A stretch of 64,000 nt of DNA, taken from Streptomyces sp. RKAG293. Its GTDB lineage: Bacteria > Actinomycetota > Actinomycetes > Streptomycetales > Streptomycetaceae. Location of the stretch: the NCBI RefSeq assembly GCF_023701745.1, contig NZ_JAJOZB010000001.1, positions 2,176,501 to 2,240,500 of the forward strand, written 5' to 3'. Numbering within the stretch: the stretch's first letter is position 1; each line of letters opens with the position of its first letter. Shown one piece after another: positions 9,173 to 17,519 of the stretch. The notes below the pieces were generated by a model, which had not been told where the DNA came from, searched no databases, and saw only the letters and a program-made list of their open reading frames with translations. Both the position numbers and the translations under genes were made by a program.

Positions 9173-9637
9173 TCAAACGCCATTCCCGGCCGGGCCGGCC
9201 GCGAGCCGGTCCCGCAGCCCCCGCCGCCCCTGGCGCATCATCAGCGCGTGGTTGGCCCGGAAGAACGGCCGGCACGGCACCGCGAGGCGGCGCATCAGGG
9301 GCTTGCGGACGACCACGTCCTCCTCGAAGAGCAGCCGCGTACCGCCGCCGTCGGCCGTCACCGTCCAGCGGACCCAGCCCTCCAGGTCCCCGGTCATGGT
9401 CACCTCCAGCACCCCGGCCACCTCGTCGTGGCGCGACTCGCGCGCGTCGACGACCAGGTCGTACGGGAGCATGGAACGGAACCGGAGGGTGCCGGTGGTC
9501 TCGCCGGTGCGCCGCACCTCGCGCACCTGCCGCCACCACAACGGGTACTCGTCGGGGCGTTCCAGCACGGCGTAGACGGCGTCGCGGCGGGCGCCGAGGC
9601 GCCAGGTGGTGCGGAAGCGGTAACGGCTCCAGTCCAT
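9173..9637 (-). CDS. SRPBCC (START/cyclase-like) protein
   Basis: 154 residues with the SRPBCC (polyketide cyclase/dehydrase-like) pattern. It begins with a beta strand and helix (FRTTWRLGARRDAVYAVL), has PDEYPLWW near residue 28, and alternating strands ending in a long C-terminal helix. These proteins bind small hydrophobic ligands in a cavity; substrate unknown. Located between tRNA-Val and the large membrane-protein gene, transcribed alone. Confidence 0.8.
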   Translation of the reverse strand: MDWSRYRFRTTWRLGARRDAVYAVLERPDEYPLWWRQVREVRRTGETTGTLRFRSMLPYDLVVDARESRHDEVAGVLEVTMTGDLEGWVRWTVTADGGGTRLLFEEDVVVRKPLMRRLAVPCRPFFRANHALMMRQGRRGLRDRLAAGPAGNGV

Positions 9638-9719
9638 GGAAGCCAGTGTGGGTACTCAGGCACGTTCTGAGTACCGGCCCGGATGACGGATCTCGTGGTC
9701 CACGCCACACTCCATCGGC

Positions 9720-12317
9720 ATGGAGCCCCTACCGCCATCCGCCCAATGCCCCGCCTGCGGAACGTTTCCGCACCCGGCGACGCCCGTCCCGGTGTGCCCG
9801 CGCTGCGCGCTGCCGCTCCATGGGGAGATCGCCGTGGAACTGCGGGCGATCGGGACCGCGCTCGCCGCGGTCGACGCGGAACGCGGCCGTCTCCTGGGCC
9901 GCCGGGCCCAGTTGTTCGCCGCGGCGCGCCCGGTGGCCTTCCCACCGCCGCCGCCCGGCTGGGGCCCGCGCCCCGGTCCGGCCGCGGGTCCGTTCGCCGG
10001 TCCCTTCGCGGGTCGCGTCGCGGGTCCGGTCCGGGAGACGTCCCCGCCGAGCGCGCAGAATCTGCTGCTCTCCCTCGGCGGCATTCTGCTCGCCGTCGCG
10101 GTGACCGCCTTCACCGTCGTCAACTGGGGACAGCTCGGCATCGGCGGCCGGTCCGCGGTCCTGGGCGCGCTGACCCTCACCGCGCTCACCGTTCCCGCGC
10201 TCCTGCTGCGCCGGTCGCTGTCGGCCACCGCCGAGGTGATCGCCTGTCTCGGGCTGGTCCTGCTGCTGCTCGACGCGTACGCCGTGCGCCGGGTGAGCGC
10301 GGATCTCGGCGAGGTCCAGGCGCTGGTGTACACGGCGGGGTGCCTCGCCGTCGTGAGCGCGCTCTGGGCGGGCTACGGGCTGCTGCTGCGCGGCCGGCTC
10401 CTGCTGCCCGCGCCCGTCGCGCTGGTCCTCGCCCAACTGCCGCTGTCGCTGTGGGCCTGGGCGCACGGTTCCGTGCGCGGTTTCGCCGCCGCCGTGCTCC
10501 TCGCCGCCGCGTCGGACGCCGCCCTCGCCGTCACGGCACCGGGCCGCCGGCTGCCGCGCGGTCTGCGGACGACGGGCGCCGTGGCCGGCACGGTGACGGG
10601 TCTGCTGGGCCTGGCCGCCGCGCTCTGGCTGTCGCTGGACGCCGCGTCGGCCGGCGCCACGGTCCAGGCCTGCGGCCTGCTGCTGGCAGGTGCCGCGGTG
10701 GCCCTCACGGCCGCCCATCACCTACCGGCGGAGACTCCGGCGCACCCGGCTCCCGTCGCCGGTCCCCCACTTTTCAGCGCCCCCGCCACCCGGCACCCCG
10801 CCGCCGCGCTGCTCGCCGCCCTGGCCGCCCTCGTGACGATCGCCGGGACCGGTGGCGTGGTGCGGACCGGCGTCGCGGACGACTGGGTCGTTCCGGGGTA
10901 CCTGGGCTGCGCGGTGGCCGTGCTGGCACTGGCCGCCGCCCTGCGCGGCGGCTCCCGCCGCGCCACGGCCGACGGGGTCGCGACGGGAGCCTCGGCGGCG
11001 CACCTGCTGGCGGCGCTGTGGGCGGTGCCCCCGCTGGCGGTGACCTGTTTCGGGCCGCTGAGCTGGGTGGGTTCGATCTGGACGGGCGCCCCGCACGCCG
11101 CCCGCGACGCCTTGACACCCCACGGGCTGCGGGTCGCGCCGCCGTCCATGGTGGTGGTCGCCGGGCTGCTCGCCCTGGTCCTCACGGCGACCGCGCTGCG
11201 GCGCCCCGCGTGGCGGGTGCCGGGTCCCGCGGCCGTGGTGTGCGGCGCCGTGACCGTCGCGGCGCTGCCCGCGGCCGTCGGCGCGACGTACCCGGTGGCG
11301 CTCTCCCTGCGGCTCGCGCTCGCGGTCGCGCTGCTCGCGGCGGCCGTGGCCGTACGCGTCCCGCTGCTGTCGCGTACCGCGCTCGTCACCGGCACGGCTA
11401 CGGCCGTGACCGCGGTGGCCTGGAGTCTCGCCGGGCGGACCGCCACGTTCGCCGTGCTGGGTGTGCTCCTGGCGGCGTTCGCCGGGACGGCGGCGGTGCG
11501 CGGTGACGTGGTGCGGCGAACGGTGGGCGCCGTCGGCACGGTGGTGTGCGCGACCGGGCTGGCCTGGGCCGGTCCGGCCGCCGCGGGCCACCCGTCACAG
11601 GTGGCGGCCTTCCCGGTCCTCGCGGTCGGCGCCACGGCGGTGCTGTCCGCGGCACGGTCCGGGTGGCCCCGGCAGGCCCTGGAGCCCGCGGGGTGGGCCG
11701 CGGCGGCGCTGGCCGTCGTGCTGGCCGCCACGGACGCTCCGGCGCTCGCCCTGGTCCTCGCGGCAGCCGGCGTGCTGGCCGGCGCTCTCGCCCTGCGCCA
11801 GGACCGCCGGCGGGCCGTCTACGCCGCCGGCGCCCTGACGGCCGCTGCGAGCTGGGTGCGGCTCGCCGCCTCCGGCGTCACGACGCCGGAGGCGTACACG
11901 CTGTCGCTGTCCGTCGCGGGGCTGCTCATCGGCTGGCTGCGCCGCCGCCGCGACCCGGCGGCCTCGTCCTGGTCCGCCTACGGTCCGGGGCTGGCGATGA
12001 CCCTGCTGCCCAGCCTGGTGGCCGCGTGGGGCGATCCGCACTGGCAGCGCCCGCTGCTGCTGGGCGCGGGCGCCCTCGCCGTGACGCTGCTGGGCGCCCG
12101 GCACCGGCTGCAGGCCCCGCTGCTGCTGGGCGGCGGCGTCCTGGTGGTCCTCGCGCTGCACGAGCTGGCCCCGTACGTCGTCCAGGTCGTGGGCGCGGCG
12201 CCGCGCTGGCTGCCGCTCGCGGTGGCGGGTCTGCTGCTGCTGGCGCTGGGCACGACGTACGAGCGCCGGCTGCGTGACGTCCGCCGGGTGCGCGAGGTCA
12301 TCGGCCGGATGCACTGA
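9720..12317 (+). CDS. Large multi-pass membrane protein, zinc-ribbon N-terminus
   Basis: 865 residues. A CxxC...CxxC zinc ribbon (C10, C13, C26, C29) is followed by a short helical linker. From about residue 115 there are roughly twenty or more Ala/Leu/Val-rich membrane helices to the C-terminus. This is the arrangement of Streptomyces proteins annotated as SCO7613-C-terminal-domain membrane proteins. Function unknown; it could be a transporter or membrane scaffold. It is monocistronic, flanked by tRNA-Val genes and followed by two hairpins. Confidence 0.8.
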   Translation: MEPLPPSAQCPACGTFPHPATPVPVCPRCALPLHGEIAVELRAIGTALAAVDAERGRLLGRRAQLFAAARPVAFPPPPPGWGPRPGPAAGPFAGPFAGRVAGPVRETSPPSAQNLLLSLGGILLAVAVTAFTVVNWGQLGIGGRSAVLGALTLTALTVPALLLRRSLSATAEVIACLGLVLLLLDAYAVRRVSADLGEVQALVYTAGCLAVVSALWAGYGLLLRGRLLLPAPVALVLAQLPLSLWAWAHGSVRGFAAAVLLAAASDAALAVTAPGRRLPRGLRTTGAVAGTVTGLLGLAAALWLSLDAASAGATVQACGLLLAGAAVALTAAHHLPAETPAHPAPVAGPPLFSAPATRHPAAALLAALAALVTIAGTGGVVRTGVADDWVVPGYLGCAVAVLALAAALRGGSRRATADGVATGASAAHLLAALWAVPPLAVTCFGPLSWVGSIWTGAPHAARDALTPHGLRVAPPSMVVVAGLLALVLTATALRRPAWRVPGPAAVVCGAVTVAALPAAVGATYPVALSLRLALAVALLAAAVAVRVPLLSRTALVTGTATAVTAVAWSLAGRTATFAVLGVLLAAFAGTAAVRGDVVRRTVGAVGTVVCATGLAWAGPAAAGHPSQVAAFPVLAVGATAVLSAARSGWPRQALEPAGWAAAALAVVLAATDAPALALVLAAAGVLAGALALRQDRRRAVYAAGALTAAASWVRLAASGVTTPEAYTLSLSVAGLLIGWLRRRRDPAASSWSAYGPGLAMTLLPSLVAAWGDPHWQRPLLLGAGALAVTLLGARHRLQAPLLLGGGVLVVLALHELAPYVVQVVGAAPRWLPLAVAGLLLLALGTTYERRLRDVRRVREVIGRMH

Positions 12318-12326
12318 GCGCCGCGC

Positions 12327-12360
12327 GGCGTTTCCGGGGCGCGGGAGGTCCGGAAACGCC
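12327..12360 (+). terminator. First terminator hairpin after membrane-protein gene
   Basis: An 11-bp inverted repeat (12327-12337 with 12350-12360) begins 10 bases after the stop codon. Confidence 0.55.
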
Positions 12361-12394
12361 GAAGGCCCGGAAGCTTTTCGGCTTCCGGGCCTTC
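12361..12394. terminator. Second hairpin terminator
   Basis: A perfect 14-bp inverted repeat (12361-12374 with 12381-12394) with a TTTTCG loop. It directly abuts the first hairpin and lies 9 bases from the 3' end of tRNA-Val, so it may serve both strands. Confidence 0.7.
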
Positions 12395-12402
12395 GGTCGG
12401 GG

Positions 12403-12474
12403 TGGGCGATACTGGGTTCGAACCAGTGACCCCTTCGGTGTGAACGAAGTGCTCTCCCACTGAGCTAATCGCCC
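12403..12474 (-). tRNA. tRNA-Val (anticodon CAC), second copy
   Basis: A 72-nt cloverleaf with acceptor GGGCGAT/ATCGCCC and anticodon CAC. It differs from the copy at 9063-9134 only in a D-loop G/A and a T-loop A/T-type change. No CCA encoded. Confidence 0.95.
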
Positions 12475-12528
12475 CTGTGCGGGGACAACATTACCGCACC
12501 TCAGACGGTGCCCAGGACCATCCGCGGG

Positions 12529-12942
12529 TCAGCCGATCCGCCATGGCATCTCGAATCCGAACCGCCAGAGGTAGTAGCCGAGCAGGGTGCCGATGATCAC
12601 CAGTCCGACCGCCGTCAGGATGATGTTGCGGCGCCGCACCCTGGGGTCGAGCGCGCGCTGCGCCGCCTCGGTCACCTTGCGCTTCGTCCAGCGCAGCACG
12701 AGCTGCGCCCAGACGAATTCGGTGGCCCAGATGGCCATTCCCCCGAAGATCACCAACCAGCCGGGGCCGGGCAGCGGCAGCATCACCACACCGGCCGCCA
12801 CCACGGCCAGCCCGACGATGAACACGCCCACCTGCCAGCTGAGGTGCAGTCCCCGGGATTTCCTGATGAATTCAGGAGCCTTCGAACCGAGTCTCCGGTC
12901 CATGGCCACGTCCTCCCGAATTTCGTCACTCTCCGCAGTCAT
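12529..12942 (-). CDS. PGPGW-motif (TIGR02611-type) membrane protein
   Basis: 137 residues. A charged N-terminus of about 35 residues is followed by two adjacent membrane segments around the motif PLPGPGWLVIFGG, and a third hydrophobic helix near the C-terminus. The PGPGW motif defines a family of small actinobacterial transmembrane proteins of unknown function. The ATG at 12942 is preferred; the frame is open further upstream but crosses what should be the ssgB promoter region. Divergent from ssgB. Confidence 0.8.
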   Translation of the reverse strand: MTAESDEIREDVAMDRRLGSKAPEFIRKSRGLHLSWQVGVFIVGLAVVAAGVVMLPLPGPGWLVIFGGMAIWATEFVWAQLVLRWTKRKVTEAAQRALDPRVRRRNIILTAVGLVIIGTLLGYYLWRFGFEMPWRIG

Positions 12943-13132
12943 GGCGCCAAACCTACCCGACGGGCGGAGATCACCGGAATGGCCTTCGACACCGTAAAAG
13001 TACTGGGCCGGACGAGGTACCAGAAGCCTCACAAACCAGTCAGAGGGGTTTACAACGTCCCCGCAGGTGGCATGTCGATTTCGCCGACGTGCGAATCCCC
13101 GAGCGCACACTGAGCGAAAGGCCCTGGCGCTT

Positions 13133-13546
13133 ATGAACACCACGGTCAGCTGCGAGCTGCACCTGCGCCTCGTTGTGTCGAGCGAATCCTCACTGCCTGT
13201 ACCCGCAGGCCTGCGGTACGACACGGCCGATCCCTATGCCGTGCACGCCACCTTCCACACTGGTGCCGAAGAGACGGTCGAATGGGTGTTTGCCCGCGAT
13301 CTGCTCGCCGAGGGCCTGCACCGGCCTACCGGCACCGGAGACGTCCGGGTCTGGCCGTCCCGCAGTCATGGCCAGGGCGTCGTGTGCATCGCCCTCAGCT
13401 CCCCAGAGGGGGAGGCGCTGCTCGAAGCCCCGGCGCGGGCACTGGAGTCGTTCCTCAAGCGGACCGACGCCGCCGTGCCCCCGGGCACCGAGCACCGTCA
13501 CTTCGATCTGGACACCGAGCTCTCCCACATCCTCGCGGAGAGCTGA
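13133..13546 (+). CDS. ssgB: Sporulation-specific cell division protein SsgB
   Basis: 137 residues, the usual SsgB length. The SsgA-like protein core is recognisable: VSCELHLRLV at the start, LRYDTADPYAVHATFH in the first third, and WVFARDLLAEGL. In Streptomyces, SsgB is placed by SsgA at future septum sites in aerial hyphae and recruits FtsZ for sporulation division. This gene marks the organism as a sporulating actinomycete. The ATG at 13133 gives the family's N-terminus; an in-frame upstream start at 13067 is unlikely. A long hairpin follows. Confidence 0.95.
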   Translation: MNTTVSCELHLRLVVSSESSLPVPAGLRYDTADPYAVHATFHTGAEETVEWVFARDLLAEGLHRPTGTGDVRVWPSRSHGQGVVCIALSSPEGEALLEAPARALESFLKRTDAAVPPGTEHRHFDLDTELSHILAES

Positions 13547-13633
13547 CCCCAGCCCACCAGCCGTCCGGTGCCGTCCTACTCGGGGGCATGGCCCGGACCC
13601 GACCGCCGTACGAAGCCTGACATGCGCTTCGCA

Positions 13634-13673
13634 GAGCCACCGCCGTGGACCACGACCCCCACGGCGGTGGCTC
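13634..13673 (+). terminator. ssgB terminator
   Basis: A perfect 15-bp inverted repeat (13634-13648 with 13659-13673) with a 10-nt loop, 88 bases after the ssgB stop. Confidence 0.7.
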
Positions 13674-13733
13674 TCGCGCGCTAGAGTCGCCGGAACGCAG
13701 CCGCCCGACCCCCACCGGCCAGGGAGCGATTCC

Positions 13734-14291
13734 GTGTTGATCAACCATGACACCAGGTACGCACTCGACTGTGTGGTGGACCTGATCAACACCTCCCCGG
13801 AGAGCGAGGGCCGGGAGGGTCTGCACGATGTCGCCGCGCTGCGCGCGTTCGTCGAGGACCACCACGTGAGCGAGGTGGGGCGGCTCGGTGAGCACGACCT
13901 CGCCACCGTGCGCCGGGTGCGCGAGCGGTTCGCGCAGGTGTTCTGCGCCCCCAGTGCCCAGGCCGCCGCCACGCTGCTCAACGCGATGGTCGCCGAGGCC
14001 GGGACCACCCCGCGGCTCACGAACCACGACGGCCACGACTGGCATGTGCACTACTTCGCCCCGGGCGCGTCGCTCTCCGACCACCTGGCCGCCGACGGCG
14101 GCATGGCACTGACGTTCCTGGTCGTCGCCGGTGAGTGCGAACGGCTGCGGCGCTGCGACGCCCCCGACTGCCGCCGGGCCTTCGTCGACCTGTCGCGCAA
14201 CCGTTCGCGGCGCTACTGCGACAGCCGCACCTGCGGGAACCGGCTGCACGTCGCCGCGTACCGGGCCCGGCAGCGCGAGGCCAGCCGCTGA
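13734..14291 (+). CDS. CGNR zinc-finger / ABATE-domain protein, probable regulator
   Basis: 185 residues. The N-terminal ~130 residues match the stress-induced ABATE-type domain (ALDCVVDLINT...LHDVAALRAFVEDH). The C-terminal ~45 residues are a CGNR zinc finger: RRCDAPDC, then RRYCDSRTCGNR, supplying four cysteines. CGNR proteins are presumed DNA-binding transcription factors. The GTG start at 13734 follows AGGGAG by 7 bases. Monocistronic. Confidence 0.85.
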   Translation: MLINHDTRYALDCVVDLINTSPESEGREGLHDVAALRAFVEDHHVSEVGRLGEHDLATVRRVRERFAQVFCAPSAQAAATLLNAMVAEAGTTPRLTNHDGHDWHVHYFAPGASLSDHLAADGGMALTFLVVAGECERLRRCDAPDCRRAFVDLSRNRSRRYCDSRTCGNRLHVAAYRARQREASR

Positions 14292-14301
14292 GCCGCGCGG
14301 C

Positions 14302-14535
14302 TCACAGCATGACGATGTCGTAGAGCGCCCCGAACCCGATCAGCCCCGCGATCACGCAGAGGAAGAGCATCAGCGGCGGCTGGGAGAGCGCGAACAGACA
14401 CCCCTTGGGCTCGTCGGCGCCCGCCCTCGGCCGCGGGATGTCTCCGGGGGCCGGCCTCTCGGCCTCAGATGTCGGCCGTGGGCACGGGGGTGACCCCCCG
14501 GAAGATCGCAGCACACCGCGATGATGACGCAGCAC
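14302..14535 (-). CDS. Possible small membrane protein
   Basis: Up to 77 residues from a GTG at 14535. The N-terminal half is Pro/Arg-rich and unconvincing. The C-terminal 27 residues form one clear membrane helix (PPLMLFLCVIAGLIGFGALY). The start is uncertain and may be the GTG at 14514. It would be the last gene of a leftward unit with the membrane protein at 14603-15076. Confidence 0.4.
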   Translation of the reverse strand: MLRHHRGVLRSSGGSPPCPRPTSEAERPAPGDIPRPRAGADEPKGCLFALSQPPLMLFLCVIAGLIGFGALYDIVML

Positions 14536-14602
14536 CCCATGCCGCCGCGCCCAACACGCGAACTCTCAGGGGTGGTTCTGCGTTCCGGGGCCCTTCGGCA
14601 GG

Positions 14603-15076
14603 TCAGATGCCGCGGCGCTTGAGGATCTCCTCGATGTCGGAGAAATCGGACAGTCCGCCGTCGGTCGCGGCCTTGGACTTCGCCGCCGGCTTGCGGCCCG
14701 CGGACAGTGCGGGCTGGGAGGCGCCGGGGGCCACCGCCGGAGCACCCGCGGCGGCAGCGGCGGCCTTGCGCTCACGGCGGCCGCCGCCGTCACGGCCGGC
14801 GGCGAAACGCGTCACCGTGTAGAGCACCACGGACACCGCGAGGACGCCGAAGCCCAGCCATACCGTCGGCTTGAAGACCAGGTCCGCGGCCCAGCTCCCG
14901 GTGGCCGTGCCGACCTTCCGGCCCAGCGTCACCAGGCCCGTCATGTACAGGCCCACCGGCAGCAGGGCGAACGCGGCGGTGCGGACGGCCGCGAGATAAC
15001 GCCGGCGGTACGCGGTCAGCATCGCGATCGCCAGGCCCGCCGCGGACAGCGCGACGCATACGGTAGCGGTCAGCAT
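14603..15076 (-). CDS. Conserved hypothetical membrane protein
   Basis: 157 residues. Three or four membrane helices occupy the first ~95 residues: LTATVCVALSAAGLAIAML, then a segment ending GLYMTGLVTLG, then VWLGFGVLAVSVVLYTV. A Lys/Ala-rich cytoplasmic tail ends in an acidic motif DFSDIEEILKRRGI. The ATG at 15076 has AGGAG 6 bases upstream, better than the longer frame start at 15160. Function unknown. Confidence 0.7.
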   Translation of the reverse strand: MLTATVCVALSAAGLAIAMLTAYRRRYLAAVRTAAFALLPVGLYMTGLVTLGRKVGTATGSWAADLVFKPTVWLGFGVLAVSVVLYTVTRFAAGRDGGGRRERKAAAAAAGAPAVAPGASQPALSAGRKPAAKSKAATDGGLSDFSDIEEILKRRGI

Positions 15077-15225
15077 CCAGTGCTCCTGATCCTGTACTCC
15101 TGCGGCTGTATCGGGATGTTCCTGTATCCATCGTGCACCCGTCGCGAAGCCGGAGGCCACGTCCCGGGACCCGTCTCAGGGTGATCTCGGGGGAGGGCTC
15201 CTCCCCAGGTGCGAGACTGGGCCGC

Positions 15226-15741
15226 ATGAACGACGTCACTCCCCCGGCCACCGCCCGCGCCGTCCTGGAAGTCTGGTGCGAGCTGCAGTGCCCCGACTGC
15301 CGCACCGCCCTCGACGACGTACGCGCGCTGCGCGCCCGCTACGGCGACGCGCTGGACATCCAGCTGCGGCACTTCCCGCTGGAGAAGCACCGGCACGCCC
15401 TCGCCGCCGCCCAGGCGGCCGAGGAGGCCTGGGCGCAGGGGCAGGGCTGGCCGTACACCGAGGCGGTGCTGGCCAGGACCGAGGAGCTCGGCAAGCGCGG
15501 CGAGGAGCTGCTCGTCGAGGTGGCCCGCGACCTGGGGCTGGACGCGGAGGAGGTGGACACCGCGCTGATCGACGGCCGGCATCTGCTGATCGTCGACGCC
15601 GACGAGGCCGAGGGGCGGGCGATCGGCGTCACGGGCACGCCGACGTATGTGATCGACGGGCAGCGGCTGGACGGCGGCAGGAGCCAGGAGGGACTGCGGG
15701 CCCGGATCGAGGAGATCGCGGACCGACTGCTCGCCGGATAG
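15226..15741 (+). CDS. DsbA-like thioredoxin-fold protein
   Basis: 171 residues. The thioredoxin-fold redox motif is CPDC (C22, C25), following a beta strand, and the cis-proline loop is GVTGTPTYVIDG near residue 148. Between them is the helical insertion typical of DsbA/FrnE-like oxidoreductases. There is no signal peptide, so it is probably cytoplasmic; an extra Cys18 precedes the active site. Likely a disulfide oxidoreductase or dithiol reductase; substrate unknown. Confidence 0.85.
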   Translation: MNDVTPPATARAVLEVWCELQCPDCRTALDDVRALRARYGDALDIQLRHFPLEKHRHALAAAQAAEEAWAQGQGWPYTEAVLARTEELGKRGEELLVEVARDLGLDAEEVDTALIDGRHLLIVDADEAEGRAIGVTGTPTYVIDGQRLDGGRSQEGLRARIEEIADRLLAG

Positions 15742-15802
15742 GTCCGGTCCGGAGTCCCCTCCCCCGGAGCAGCCGCCAGGTCGTGTCTCCCTGAAGCAGC
15801 CG

Positions 15803-16642
15803 CTAGAGCAGCCGCTTGAACAGATGGCGGCGCGTGGTCGCGTATCCCAGAGACTCGTACAGCCGCAGCGCGGGCGTGTTGCCGCCGAAGACGTTCAGGC
15901 CCAGGGTGCCGACCCCGGCGCCCAGGCACTCCCGCTCCGCGACGAGCATCAGGGTGCGGCCGTGCCCCTGGCCGCGGTGTTCCTCGGCCACCTCGACGGA
16001 GAAGACCCACGCCGGGACCCCCGGGTCGGCGGCGTCCCGCAGCCGTAGCCACAGGGTGCCGACGTCCCGGCCCCGGTGGACCACGGTCAGCAGCAGGGTG
16101 CCGGCGGTGCCCACGCCGGCGGGCAGGGCCGCGCCGTGATCGGCCTCGGCCCTGGCGGAGGCCTGCGCGAACGGGACGCCGCGGGCCACCATGCCGTCCA
16201 CGTACGCGATCATCTTGTGTTCGTTCCAGGCGGGGTACTCCGCCTCGGTCATCGGCCGGACGGTGCTGCCCGCGGGCAGTTCGGGTGCGGGCCCTGACAG
16301 CCGCTTGACCATGCCCCGGTTGCGTTCGGTGTAGCCGAGGGTGTCGGCGAGCCGCTGCGCCAGGACGGCGTCCGCCGGAATGTCGACCGTCACCTCGTCG
16401 CACCCCCAGCCGCGGAGCACCTCCTCGGCGGCGAGCGCGGCGACCGTGGCGCGGCCGCGCCGCCGGTCCGCCTCGTGGATCTCCAGTCCGGTGATCCGGC
16501 CGGCCGTGACGCCGAACCGCGGCCCGGCGGAGAGCTCGATCCCGCCGACCGGCCTGCTGTTGACGCATACCGTGTAGCGGCGCGAACGCGCGCCGCCCGC
16601 TCCGTGCCGCTCCGGCTGATCGGGTCGCAGGGTGGTTGTCAT
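15803..16642 (-). CDS. GNAT acetyltransferase with two GNAT-like halves
   Basis: 279 residues. The C-terminal half has a clear acetyl-CoA loop (EEHRGQGHGRTLML) followed by GNTPALRLYESLGY. The N-terminal half carries a second, weaker set (HEADRRRGRATVAALAAEE...LADTLGYTERN). The two-domain layout resembles mycothiol-synthase-like GNATs, but no specific substrate is indicated. The ATG at 16642 has GGGGGAG 7 bases upstream. Transcribed alone, ahead of pabC. Confidence 0.85.
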   Translation of the reverse strand: MTTTLRPDQPERHGAGGARSRRYTVCVNSRPVGGIELSAGPRFGVTAGRITGLEIHEADRRRGRATVAALAAEEVLRGWGCDEVTVDIPADAVLAQRLADTLGYTERNRGMVKRLSGPAPELPAGSTVRPMTEAEYPAWNEHKMIAYVDGMVARGVPFAQASARAEADHGAALPAGVGTAGTLLLTVVHRGRDVGTLWLRLRDAADPGVPAWVFSVEVAEEHRGQGHGRTLMLVAERECLGAGVGTLGLNVFGGNTPALRLYESLGYATTRRHLFKRLL

Positions 16643-16697
16643 GGCGTCACTCCCCCGTTTGGACTGGGGCCAGTTCTACCCGCTCCTCAGCGCCACG

Positions 16698-17519
16698 TCA
16701 CGGATTCGGGTCGGCTCCGGCCCGTTCCGCGAAGACCCGCATCGCCTTGGCCGTGACCGGGCCCGGTGCTCCCGGCAGCTCCCGCCCGTCGGCCAGCCGT
16801 ACCGCCTGGACGTCGCGGAGGGTGGACGTCAGGAAGATCTCCTCGGCCTCGTCGAGCGCCTCCAGCGGCAGATCCGCCTCCTGCGCCCCGCTCCACTCGG
16901 CGACCAGCTCGCGGGTGATGCCCGCGAGGCAGCCGGAGGAGAGCGGCGGGGTGAGCAGCTGCCCGCCGAGCACGACGAAGATGTTGGAGCCGGTGCCCTC
17001 GCAGAGCCGGCCGACGGTGTTGCCGAAGATCGCCTCGGAGGCGCCGTGGGCATGGGCGCGGGCGAGCGCCACGACGTTCTCGCCGTAGGAGGTGGTCTTC
17101 AGGCCGCTGAGCGCGCCCCGCTCGTTACGGGTCCACGGCACCGTGACCACGGCGGTGGTGTCCGGCCGGACGGCGGCCTCACCGAGGGCGATGATCAGGG
17201 TGGGTCCCGCGTCGCCGCGGTCGGAGCCGAGCGGGGAGAGCCCGCCGGTGTACGTGATCCTGAGCCGGCCGAGCGGCACGGGGTTGGCCGCCAGGACCGC
17301 CTCGCAGCCCCTGCGCACCTCGTCGAGGTCCGGGTCCGGGAGTCCGAGGCCGCGCGCGGACCGGGTCAGCCGGTCCAGGTGGCGGGTGGTCGCGAACGCC
17401 GCGCCGTCGACGGCCTTGAGCGTCTCGAAGACCCCGTCGCCCACGGTGATCCCGTGGTCGAGCACCGACACCGTGGCGTCAGCGGCGTCCCGCAGCGAGC
17501 CATCGACCCAGATCTTCAC
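16698..17519 (-). CDS. pabC: Class IV aminotransferase, probable aminodeoxychorismate lyase
   Basis: 273 residues of the PLP-dependent fold-type IV family (BCAT/ADC lyase). The start (VKIWVDGSL..VSVLDHGITVGDGVFETLK) is typical. A lysine in the TTSYGENV... region is not obvious, so the exact PLP lysine is uncertain. The GTG start at 17519 overlaps the stop of the chorismate-binding gene as GTGA, so the two are translationally coupled. That neighbour argues for conversion of aminodeoxychorismate to p-aminobenzoate (folate) rather than branched-chain transamination. Confidence 0.8.
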   Translation of the reverse strand: MKIWVDGSLRDAADATVSVLDHGITVGDGVFETLKAVDGAAFATTRHLDRLTRSARGLGLPDPDLDEVRRGCEAVLAANPVPLGRLRITYTGGLSPLGSDRGDAGPTLIIALGEAAVRPDTTAVVTVPWTRNERGALSGLKTTSYGENVVALARAHAHGASEAIFGNTVGRLCEGTGSNIFVVLGGQLLTPPLSSGCLAGITRELVAEWSGAQEADLPLEALDEAEEIFLTSTLRDVQAVRLADGRELPGAPGPVTAKAMRVFAERAGADPNP

